The translations under genes and the position numbers were made by a program. Source: an uncultured Coriobacteriales bacterium (GTDB lineage: Bacteria > Actinomycetota > Coriobacteriia > Coriobacteriales > Eggerthellaceae). Taken from it: a stretch of 12,714 bases of DNA. Within the stretch, counting starts at the first letter, position 1. Every line of letters starts with the position of its first letter. The stretch is from NCBI GenBank assembly GCA_946892075.1, contig CAMPNZ010000040.1:1-12714 (forward strand), in the 5' to 3' direction. The notes under the pieces are model-generated. The model saw only the letters and a list, made by a program, of their open reading frames with translations, made no database searches and was not told the origin of the DNA. Shown in pieces: positions 6,154 to 12,714 of the stretch.

Positions 6154-7644
6154 GTGAGTAAAACTAAACGAGGATATGACGACGATACAACGAATGGCAA
6201 CCCACCCGTTTGCTCATTTTGCGGTAAATCGGCCGATGAAGTTGACTCTTTGATTACCACGCCAGCTGGCGCGTGCATTTGCGATGAATGCATTGCCATG
6301 TGCGCGAAAGTGGTCATGGAGCAGCAAAACGATAGTGCGCTGTCGTCGTTGATGCGCGATCCTGAAAAGCGCAAGGCGCTTGCGGGCATGCTTCCGCTTG
6401 ATGAGGAATATCTGCATCCCGATGAAGACGACAAGCCGCTTACGCCTGAAGACGTTCTTCAATCGCTGCCAACGCCCAGCACCATCTATCAGCAACTTTC
6501 TGAGTACGTTATTGGGCAAGACGAAGCCAAACGCGCGCTGGCGGTGGCGGTGTATAACCACTACAAGCGCATAAAAGTGAAGCTCGACGACGATGGCGAT
6601 GATTGCGAACTTGCGAAAAGCAACATCATGCTTTTGGGTCCGACGGGTTCAGGTAAAACGCTGCTTGCTCAAACGCTTGCCCGCAGCTTGCGCGTTCCGT
6701 TCGCCATTGCGGACGCCACCACGCTTACCGAAGCAGGCTACGTGGGCGAAGACGTGGAAACCATCCTGCTGAAGCTTATTACGGCTGCGGATTTTAATAT
6801 TCCTATGGCAGAGATAGGAATTATCTACATCGACGAAATTGACAAAATTGCACGCAAGTCGGAAAACGTTTCCATTACGCGCGATGTTTCGGGCGAAGGC
6901 GTGCAGCAATGCCTGCTTAAGATTGTCGAAGGCACCGACGCAAGCGTTCCTCCACAGGGCGGGCGCAAGCATCCTATGCAGGAGCTTATTCACATCAATA
7001 CCACTAACATTTTGTTTATTATCGGCGGTGCCTTTGTTGGATTGACCGACATTATTGCTGCGCGAACAGGGAAAAGCGCCATCGGCTTTAATTCCGACGA
7101 GCCGTTAAGCTCAACGAAGGTAAGCGATGCGCTGTTCAAGAAAACGCTGCCCGAAGACTTGCAAAAATTCGGCATGATTCCTGAATTTGTGGGCCGTATT
7201 CCTGTTATTACGTCGCTTGATGCGCTTACGGAAAGCGACTTAATTCACATTCTAACGCAGCCGAAAAACGCGCTGGTAAAGCAGTATAAACGCCTGTTCA
7301 AATACGACGATTGCGACCTTCATTTCGACGAAGGTGCCTTGCGAGCGATTGCACATGAAGCGGTCGAGCACAAAACGGGTGCACGTGGTTTGCGTGCCAT
7401 TTGTGAGCGCGTGCTGCGTCAGCTTATGTACGATTTGCCCGATATAGCAGGGGAAACACGCGTTACGATTACCGAAAGCGACGTGCTTGGAAAAACGCAG
7501 CCCGTTATTGAGCGACTTGATGCGCCCGCGTTTGATGGCGGTGCGCAAGATGGTGCGCAAGATGGCGGTGCGACGGCGCGTTTGTCGCAAGCACGTGAAG
7601 GCGGCGCTGAAAGCCTTTCAACAGAGGAGGATATTCATGAGTAA
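6154..7644 (+). CDS. clpX: ATP-dependent Clp protease unfoldase subunit
   Basis: AAA+ unfoldase that recognises tagged or native substrates and threads them into ClpP. The N-terminal zinc-binding domain has Cys20, Cys23, Cys43 and Cys46. Walker A GPTGSGKT is at 162-169, the pore loop GYVGED follows, Walker B is IIYIDE (Asp227, Glu228), the RKH loop is in PPQGGRKHP, the ClpP-docking IGF is at 310-312, and the sensor 2 region is GARGLRAICE. At 496 residues it exceeds the usual 415-425. The linker between zinc domain and AAA+ core is about 35 residues longer than in E. coli (Cys46 to YVIGQ at 118-122), and a Gly/Ala/Asp/Glu-rich tail of about 40 residues ends the protein. The GTG start at 6154 has GAGGAG at 6143-6148. 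The stop overlaps the valS start by 8 bases. Confidence 0.97.
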   Translation: MSKTKRGYDDDTTNGNPPVCSFCGKSADEVDSLITTPAGACICDECIAMCAKVVMEQQNDSALSSLMRDPEKRKALAGMLPLDEEYLHPDEDDKPLTPEDVLQSLPTPSTIYQQLSEYVIGQDEAKRALAVAVYNHYKRIKVKLDDDGDDCELAKSNIMLLGPTGSGKTLLAQTLARSLRVPFAIADATTLTEAGYVGEDVETILLKLITAADFNIPMAEIGIIYIDEIDKIARKSENVSITRDVSGEGVQQCLLKIVEGTDASVPPQGGRKHPMQELIHINTTNILFIIGGAFVGLTDIIAARTGKSAIGFNSDEPLSSTKVSDALFKKTLPEDLQKFGMIPEFVGRIPVITSLDALTESDLIHILTQPKNALVKQYKRLFKYDDCDLHFDEGALRAIAHEAVEHKTGARGLRAICERVLRQLMYDLPDIAGETRVTITESDVLGKTQPVIERLDAPAFDGGAQDGAQDGGATARLSQAREGGAESLSTEEDIHE

Positions 7645-10351
7645 CCAGCAGCAACCTGCCTCTCATGATGAGCAACATTGCGAAGAAAACAAAAAGCAAT
7701 CGCCCGAGCAATCGCCCGAGCAACAGCGTTTCTTAGAATGGAAGAACGCTGGCTTGTTCAGCAGAAGCGCTGGCTTTGGCGCGCATGCGAACCAGCCGTA
7801 CACGGTTGTTATTCCGCCTCCGAATATCACGGGCATGCTGCACATGGGCCATGCGCTTAACGACACCATCCAAGACGCGCTTATTCGCCGCGCGCGCATG
7901 CAGGGCTATCAAACGCGCTGGGTGCTTGGCACCGATCATGCTGGTATTGCCACACAAACGAAAGTGGATAAAAAGCTGGCCTCAGAAGGCATTTCGCGCC
8001 TTGACATTGGGCGCGAGGCGTTTATCGAGAAGTGCTTCGAGTGGCGCGAGGTTTACGGGCGCACGATTGTCGAGCAAATTAAAGGCATGGGTTGTTCGTG
8101 CGACTACGACAACGAGAACTTCACGCTTGATGATCACTATGCGCGCTGCGTGCGTGAAGTGTTCGCAAATTGGTATCACGACAAGCTTATCTACCGAGGT
8201 AAACGCATTGTTAATTGGTGTCCGCACTGCACCACCGCCATCGCCGACGACGAGGCTGAATACGTGGAAGAAGATGGCCACTTGTGGTATTTGCGCTATC
8301 CTTTGGCGGACGCAAGCGCAGATGAACCGTATATTGTGGTTGCTACGACGCGCCCTGAAACGATGCTGGGCGATACGGGAGTTGCGGTAAGCCCGCGCGA
8401 TGAAAGCAAGCAGCACCTTGTGGGTAAAATGGTAAAGTTGCCGCTGGTAAATCGCGAAATTCCCATTTTTGCCGATTGGCATGTCGATGAGAATTTTGGT
8501 ACCGGTTTTGTGAAAGTTACGCCCTCGCATGACCCGAACGACTGGGCTATGGGCGAAGCGCACCAGCTTGAGCGCATCAACGTTTTCGACGAAACGGCGC
8601 ATGTTGTTGACGGCTACGGGCGCTTTAGTGGCATGACGCGTGACGAAGCGCGTGAAGCGATTGTTGCTGCCTTCGATGAACTGGGCCTTCTTGAAAAAGT
8701 GGAAGACCATCACCACTCGGTAATGACGTGCTATCGCTGCCACACGAAGCTTGAGCCGTGGGAGTCGGAGCAGTGGTTTGTGCGCGTTGACCCGCTGAAA
8801 CAAGACGCTGCTCGCGTTGTTGAGGACGGCGCAATTCAGTTTTATCCAAGCCGTTGGAAGCACGTGTATTTAGACTGGCTTGCAAATTTGAAAGACTGGT
8901 GCATTTCGCGTCAATTATGGTGGGGCCATCGCATTCCCATGTATTATTGCGACGCCTGCGGTTTTGAGGACGCGTTCGTTGACGAACCCAGCTGCTGCCC
9001 GCAGTGTGGAAGCGCTTTGCGCCAAGACACCGACGTGCTTGACACGTGGTTTTCTTCTCAATTGTGGCCGTTTGCAACGCTAGGCTGGAACGCAAAAGAT
9101 CAGCAGGGAAGCGAGCTTGCTTTTGCGTACCCGACGCAAGTGTTGTCAACTGCGCGCGACATCATGGGCTTGTGGGTTGCACGTATGGTGATGTCGTCGC
9201 TGTACTGTACCGGTAAAATCCCCTTCGAAAAAGTTATCATTCACCCAACGGTTATGGGAGCCGACGGCAAGCCGATGAGCAAGTCGCGCGGCAACGGTGT
9301 TGATCCTTTGCGTTTGATGAAAGATTACGGTGCTGACGGCATGCGTTTTGGCTTGTTGTCGCAGGTAAGCGGCGCGCAAGATCTGCGTTTCAACGAAGCG
9401 CAGCTTGAAGGAAGCCGCAATTTCGCGAACAAAATTCGCAACGCAGCGCGTTTTGTAACGATGCACTTAGACAACTACACGCCCGGTGCACCTGAAGCGC
9501 GCACGCTTGCCGATAAGTGGATGCTTTCGCGCTTGTATCACCTAGTCAAAGACGTTGACGCCGCATTTGATTCCTTCGAGTTTGCCGACCTTACGCGCTC
9601 GCTGTACAGTTTCTTTTGGAACGAATTTTGCGACTGGTACATCGAGTTTTCGAAAAGCCGTTTGTCGGACGGCGCGCCAGCTGACGATAAGGCAGCCTGC
9701 CAGCGCAATTTAGTGTTTGTGCTCAGCCAGTCCATTCGTTTGCTTGCGCCCTTGATGCCCTTTATTACCGAGGATATTTATCAGGAACTGCGCGCTTATC
9801 AACCTGAAAGCGAACCTGCTTTCTTGATGAGCTGCTCGTGGCCTGAAGCGAAGCAGTTCCAGCAATTTGATTGCGCTGATGCCGAGCATGCGTTTGCAAG
9901 CTTGTGCGAAGTAATTGGCGCATGCCGTTCAACACGTGCGCGCTACGGGCTTTCGCCTAAAACGCCGTTGTCGGTACGCGTAGTGGCTGATAAAGCGGTA
10001 CAACACTCGCTTGAACAACAGCAAACGCTTCTGTGCGCAATGGCGCATATCGAAACGCTTCACCTGTGCGATAGCGCGTCGAAAGAAAAGGAAGTGTGCT
10101 CGGTAATGGGCCACTACACCGAAACATGTATCAACTTGCACGGTTTGGTGGATTTTGCAGCCGAGCTTGCGCGCCTGAACAAAGAGTACAAAAAAGTTGA
10201 AAGCGACGTGCTGAAGTTCTCGAAGAAGCTGTCGAATGAAGCGTATTTAAGCAAAGCGGCGCCGGAGATTATTGCGAAAGATCGCCAAAAGTTGGAAGAC
10301 GCTCAAAAGAAGCTTGCGTCGCTTGAGGAACAGCGCGCGTTATTGGCGTAG
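7637..10351 (+). CDS. valS: Valine--tRNA ligase
   Basis: Class I aminoacyl-tRNA synthetase that charges tRNA-Val and edits mis-activated threonine. Length is 904 residues, typical for bacterial ValRS. After a polar Gln/Glu-rich N-terminus come PPPNITGMLHMGHAL with the HIGH-type motif HMGH at 69-72, the CP1 editing insertion (VATTRPETMLGDT), a Cys-rich CDACG...CCPQCG segment before DTDVLDTWFSSQLWPF, and the KMSKS-type loop at 546-550 that reads PMSKS. An anticodon-binding helical domain and a C-terminal coiled coil (LARLNKEYKKVES...) end the protein. The ATG at 7637 is chosen because GAGGAGG at 7624-7630 lies 6 bases upstream and the overlap ATGAGTAA with clpX suggests translational coupling. 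The frame is open further upstream inside clpX, but that stretch is basic and unlike ValRS. folC, a frequent partner downstream of valS, is absent. Confidence 0.97.
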   Translation: MSNQQQPASHDEQHCEENKKQSPEQSPEQQRFLEWKNAGLFSRSAGFGAHANQPYTVVIPPPNITGMLHMGHALNDTIQDALIRRARMQGYQTRWVLGTDHAGIATQTKVDKKLASEGISRLDIGREAFIEKCFEWREVYGRTIVEQIKGMGCSCDYDNENFTLDDHYARCVREVFANWYHDKLIYRGKRIVNWCPHCTTAIADDEAEYVEEDGHLWYLRYPLADASADEPYIVVATTRPETMLGDTGVAVSPRDESKQHLVGKMVKLPLVNREIPIFADWHVDENFGTGFVKVTPSHDPNDWAMGEAHQLERINVFDETAHVVDGYGRFSGMTRDEAREAIVAAFDELGLLEKVEDHHHSVMTCYRCHTKLEPWESEQWFVRVDPLKQDAARVVEDGAIQFYPSRWKHVYLDWLANLKDWCISRQLWWGHRIPMYYCDACGFEDAFVDEPSCCPQCGSALRQDTDVLDTWFSSQLWPFATLGWNAKDQQGSELAFAYPTQVLSTARDIMGLWVARMVMSSLYCTGKIPFEKVIIHPTVMGADGKPMSKSRGNGVDPLRLMKDYGADGMRFGLLSQVSGAQDLRFNEAQLEGSRNFANKIRNAARFVTMHLDNYTPGAPEARTLADKWMLSRLYHLVKDVDAAFDSFEFADLTRSLYSFFWNEFCDWYIEFSKSRLSDGAPADDKAACQRNLVFVLSQSIRLLAPLMPFITEDIYQELRAYQPESEPAFLMSCSWPEAKQFQQFDCADAEHAFASLCEVIGACRSTRARYGLSPKTPLSVRVVADKAVQHSLEQQQTLLCAMAHIETLHLCDSASKEKEVCSVMGHYTETCINLHGLVDFAAELARLNKEYKKVESDVLKFSKKLSNEAYLSKAAPEIIAKDRQKLEDAQKKLASLEEQRALLA

Positions 10352-10383
10352 CGGGGCGCTTTGTTGGCGTAACGGGTGGTGGA

Positions 10384-10410
10384 ACGCTACGAGCCTTGGC
10401 GGCGTAGCGT
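10384..10410. repeat. 8-bp inverted repeat after valS
   Basis: ACGCTACG (10384-10391) and CGTAGCGT (10403-10410) are perfect inverted repeats around an 11-base loop. A second pairing, GCGGGGC (10351-10357) with GCCCCGC (10411-10417), could enclose it. Because the T-run is missing this is not a standard intrinsic terminator, though it sits where valS and the opposing operon both need to end. Confidence 0.6.
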
Positions 10411-10449
10411 GCCCCGCACCGCCTGCACCATCGCGCTGCGCCCTTGTAA

Positions 10450-10488
10450 TTGACGTGGGGAAAGATGTATTGTGGTTGACGTGGGGAA
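10450..10488 (+). repeat. Direct repeat pair TTGACGTGGGGAA
   Basis: Two exact 13-base copies lie at 10450-10462 and 10476-10488, with starts 26 bases apart. They lie in noncoding DNA about 50-90 bases beyond the stop of the convergent ATPase gene. Function is unknown. Confidence 0.75.
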
Positions 10489-10537
10489 GGCACATTTTCT
10501 TGCGTTGATTGTTTAGGAAAATCCGCACCCGCCGCGC

Positions 10538-11302
10538 TTACAACGTATAGATGCTTGCGATAAGTTTACGCACGTAAGGATGCTCGCAGCTGCTTAATTC
10601 ACTTGCGGCGCATTCGGTAACAATTTCTGCGTCTTTCATAACGATAATCCTGTCGCTCATGCGCTGCGCAACCGCCAAATCGTGATGAACAAACAGCATT
10701 GATACCTTTTGCTCTTGGCGCAAGGTTTCCAGCAGCTGTAATATTTTTTCCTGTACCGTCATATCAAGCGCGCTGGTTACTTCGTCAAGAACAAGCAACT
10801 TAGGCTCACATGCCAGCGCTCGCGCGATGGATGCGCGTTGAAGCTGGCCGCCGGAAAGCTCGCTTGGGCGGTGACTTGCGTAGTGCTTGCTTAAACCTAC
10901 ACGTTCAAGCAGGTTTTCGCAGCGTTCACGTGCCTGCGCGCGCGTACACAGCTTGTACGACAGCAGCGCTTCGCGAATGGAATAGCCAACGGTGCGCAGC
11001 TGATCAAAGGTTTGCGTTGGATCTTGACTTACCATTTGAATTTTTTGGCGCATTGCTCGTTTTTCTTGGTGCGCAAGCTGGCTTATATCCTGGTCGTTCC
11101 AATAGATAGTGCCGCTGCTTTCCCGATTCAGCCCTGCGATAATAGTTGCAAAGGTGCTTTTTCCGGCTCCCGATTCACCCACCAGCGATATGTTTTCGTG
11201 CTCGTTAATGCACAGCGACGCGTCGTTCAGCGCGCAAAACGTGCGCCCGTCGCTGCGATATGTTTTCGTAATGTGTTCAAGTTTCATCAGGTGTGATGCC
11301 AT
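10538..11302 (-). CDS. ABC importer ATPase, NikE/OppF type
   Basis: Cytoplasmic nucleotide-binding subunit of a peptide/nickel-family importer. In 254 residues it has Walker A GESGAGKST at 42-50, the Q-loop in VSQDP (Gln93), the signature LSGGQ at 149-153, Walker B LLVLDE (Asp173, Glu174) and the H-loop His207 in VHHD. All residues needed for ATP hydrolysis are present. The compact size is close to NikD/NikE proteins, and it lacks the C-terminal extension common in full-length OppF. The ATG at 11302 is supported by AAGGA 6 bases upstream; the internal ATG (MKLEHIT) is a less likely start. It lies 58 bases downstream of the second ATPase gene on the same strand, so the two are probably one transcript and form a heterodimer. 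The substrate cannot be read from this subunit. Confidence 0.93.
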   Translation of the reverse strand: MASHLMKLEHITKTYRSDGRTFCALNDASLCINEHENISLVGESGAGKSTFATIIAGLNRESSGTIYWNDQDISQLAHQEKRAMRQKIQMVSQDPTQTFDQLRTVGYSIREALLSYKLCTRAQARERCENLLERVGLSKHYASHRPSELSGGQLQRASIARALACEPKLLVLDEVTSALDMTVQEKILQLLETLRQEQKVSMLFVHHDLAVAQRMSDRIIVMKDAEIVTECAASELSSCEHPYVRKLIASIYTL

Positions 11303-11360
11303 AGAAGTTCCTTCGCACTAACAGGTGAATAACGGCTGCTAACAGCTTGCCGGCAGGGGG

Positions 11361-12311
11361 CTAACAGCTGGCTGATTTCGGTTGCGCTTGCGTGGCATTT
11401 TGAAAGCGCGGAACAGCCGCCAGTAGTTCGCGCGTTCGTTCGTTTTGCGGATGCTCAAGAACGCTTTTGCTGGAGCCTTGCTCGATGATGCGACCGCTAT
11501 CCATCACAATCAGCGAATGGCACATGTGACCAGCCAGCGCAATATTATGCGTCACCATGAGGATGGCAGTGTTGCGCGTTGCGTTCAACTCAAGCAGCTC
11601 GTCCACGATGGCGCTTTGCGTGGTAGTGTCAAGCGCGCTGGTGGGCTCGTCGGCAAGCAGCAATTTTGGCTCGAAAATGCAACCCATAACAATGGCAACG
11701 CGCTGGAGCATACCGCCTGATAACTCGTGCGGATACGACCGCAACACGCGCTGCGGGTTGGAAAAATGCATGCGCTCCATAAGCGCCACCAGGGCTTCAT
11801 GCTGGTACGGCTTCTCGTGAACATGATACAGCTCTTCAATTTGTGCGCCAATTTTCATCAGCGGATCGAAGCGCTGTCCGGGGTTTTGGAAAATCGTCGC
11901 GATATTATTGCCGCGAACGTGCTGCATCTGCTCCTCTGACAGCTCAAGCAAATTTCTGCCTTGGAAATAAATGGCGCCCGTTGTTTCAGCCTGGCGCGCA
12001 AGAAGCTGCACGATGCTGTGAAGAACGGTGCTTTTACCAGCGCCGCTTTCGCCTACAATGCCAACAATCTCACCCGGCATAATCGAGAAACACACATCGT
12101 GAACAACGTGATGGCCGTCGTAGCTAATATTCACGTTTTGCAGGCGCACGAGCGCGTCTTCGAAGGCTTGTTCGTTGAAGTGCTCGGGGGTATGTTTCGC
12201 CTGGTTGCAGGTGGGGTGCGGCGCTTCCTGTACAGGAGCATCCACAGGCGCGCCTTGCGCCGCCGAGCGTGCTGCAGCGTTCTTTGAAGTGTGTGAGGAG
12301 CTTATTGTCAT
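11361..12311 (-). CDS. ABC importer ATPase, NikD/OppD type, with N-terminal extension
   Basis: Nucleotide-binding partner of the preceding ATPase, 316 residues from the chosen start. The ABC domain begins near residue 55. Walker A GESGAGKST is at 87-95, the Q-loop Gln142 in FQNPG, the signature LSGGM at 197-201, Walker B LLLADE (Asp221, Glu222) and the H-loop His255 in VTHN, where Asn replaces the more usual Asp. The C-terminal RELLAAVPRF is characteristic of the OppD/DppD/NikD side. The first 50 or so residues are low-complexity (Ala, Ser, Pro, Gln, His) and unlike the family. The ATG at 12311 is supported by AAGGA with 5-6 bases spacing; the upstream in-frame ATGs at 12317 and 12383 lack a suitably placed site. 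It lies 95 bases after the binding-protein gene, with a long hairpin between them. Confidence 0.92.
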   Translation of the reverse strand: MTISSSHTSKNAAARSAAQGAPVDAPVQEAPHPTCNQAKHTPEHFNEQAFEDALVRLQNVNISYDGHHVVHDVCFSIMPGEIVGIVGESGAGKSTVLHSIVQLLARQAETTGAIYFQGRNLLELSEEQMQHVRGNNIATIFQNPGQRFDPLMKIGAQIEELYHVHEKPYQHEALVALMERMHFSNPQRVLRSYPHELSGGMLQRVAIVMGCIFEPKLLLADEPTSALDTTTQSAIVDELLELNATRNTAILMVTHNIALAGHMCHSLIVMDSGRIIEQGSSKSVLEHPQNERTRELLAAVPRFQNATQAQPKSASC

Positions 12312-12330
12312 AGCCATCCTTATTACTTTA

Positions 12331-12388
12331 AGCGTGCGTACCACGGTGCCGCAAACGTTTCCGCTTGAGCACGCGTGGTACACGTGCT
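12331..12388 (-). promoter_or_regulatory. Long intercistronic hairpin between binding protein and ATPase genes
   Basis: GTACCACG (12338-12345) pairs perfectly with CGTGGTAC (12374-12381). GTGC (12346-12349) with GCAC (12369-12372) extends it inward across one bulged G. After one C-A mismatch, 12331-12336 pairs with 12383-12388 with two wobbles. The stem totals about 18 bp around a 19-base loop. On the minus strand it ends about 19 bases before the ATPase start codon and has no T-run. It therefore looks like an mRNA-stabilising or processing element that sets binding-protein excess rather than a full terminator. Confidence 0.65.
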
Positions 12389-12406
12389 GTTATTACGATG
12401 CGCGCC

Positions 12407-12714
12407 TTAGCGCAGTTCGTGCGTTACGCCTTGATAGTCAACGGGAAGCAGCTTGTAGCCTTGAACGCCCTTCGCTTCAACAATATTGATTACCGGGTTG
12501 CCGATGTACACATTCGGGCAGTCCTCAATAAGCAGCGATAATACATCTTGCGCCATCGCAAAACGACGCTTCTGGTCGAATTCGCTATTCATGCGCTCGA
12601 TGATTTCGTCAACCTTAGGATTCGCATATTTACCAGCGTTTTCAGAACCCTTGGAATTCAGATACAAGTTCATGAAGTACGTTGGGTCGCCATTGCCAAG
12701 CGCCGTTGTATTGT
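12407..12714 (-). CDS. Extracellular substrate-binding protein family 5, C-terminal part
   Basis: Partial gene: the stop is at 12407-12409 and the reading frame runs off the right edge (first complete codon at 12712), leaving 101 visible residues. The stretch GNGDPTYFMNLYLNSKGS, then YANPKVDEIIERMNSE, a helix resembling KRRFAMAQDVLSLLIEDCPNVYIGN, and a final GYKLLPVDYQGVTHELR are typical of the C-terminal lobe of peptide/nickel-type (SBP_bac_5) binding proteins. Such proteins capture ligand outside the membrane and deliver it to the permease pair. The ending resembles nickel or metallophore binders more than oligopeptide binders, but this is a weak impression. The signal peptide and ligand site lie outside the window. 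The two ATPases follow directly; no permease gene lies between. Confidence 0.85.
   Translation of the reverse strand, partial: NTTALGNGDPTYFMNLYLNSKGSENAGKYANPKVDEIIERMNSEFDQKRRFAMAQDVLSLLIEDCPNVYIGNPVINIVEAKGVQGYKLLPVDYQGVTHELR

Larger units (their letters stand above)
10352..10537. other. 186-base gap between valS and the convergent ABC operon
   Basis: No coding potential is seen. It contains TTGGCGTA(G/A)CGG in two copies (10343-10354, overlapping the valS end, and 10364-10375) with a partial third near 10397-10409, a perfect 8-bp inverted repeat (10384-10410), and TTGACGTGGGGAA in two exact copies (10450-10462 and 10476-10488). The TTGACG units resemble -35 hexamers, but no -10 follows at suitable spacing. 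No stem with a T-run is visible for either strand. Confidence 0.55.

Noticed and set aside
7487..7636. Upstream extension of valS inside clpX
   Set aside because: The encoded stretch is Arg/Lys-rich shadow sequence of clpX. The ATG at 7637 has a strong GAGGAGG.
7982..8863. 293-codon open frame on the minus strand inside valS
   Set aside because: Shadow of valS; long antisense frames are expected with this codon usage.

Overview
This window is a block of bacterial housekeeping genes followed by part of an ABC importer operon. Base composition is close to balanced. The gene content and order (prfA-prmC, then tig-clpP-clpX-valS) and the Lys/Ala-rich tail on trigger factor suggest a Gram-positive actinobacterial lineage. 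My best guess is class Coriobacteriia, at the moderate-GC end of that class. This is inferred from gene order and protein style, not from a marker gene or a search.

Layout. Positions 46-2170 (+) hold peptide chain release factor 1 and, 22 bases later, PrmC, the methyltransferase that modifies the Gln of the release-factor GGQ motif. Convergent to them, 2188-3021 (-) encodes uracil-DNA glycosylase, with an extended -10 promoter just upstream. A 479-base gap holds that promoter, a palindromic TATAAT element and the probable tig promoter with an upstream T-tract. Positions 3501-5018 (+) encode trigger factor, ending in a clear intrinsic terminator. Four perfect 13-bp tandem repeats then lead into clpP (5164-5814). 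A 339-base gap with three diverged repeat copies separates clpP from clpX (6154-7644). valS (7637-10351) overlaps clpX by 8 bases. After a 186-base gap the strand switches: 10538-11302 and 11361-12311 (-) are two compact ATPases of a nickel/peptide-type importer, and 12407 to the window end (-) is the C-terminus of a family 5 substrate-binding protein.

How the genes work together. prfA and prmC form the classic translation-termination pair. Trigger factor, ClpP and ClpX cover nascent-chain folding and ATP-dependent degradation. ValRS is translationally coupled to ClpX. The importer segment probably takes up nickel, a metal chelate or peptides. Its permeases are not between the binding protein and the ATPases, so they must lie upstream of the window or elsewhere.

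I see no tRNA, rRNA, CRISPR array, insertion sequence, prophage or defence system here. The points worth a second look are non-canonical extensions on standard proteins (trigger factor tail, ClpX linker and tail, PrmC and Ung insertions) and structured or repetitive intergenic DNA. I do not see convincing evidence for a new multi-gene system.
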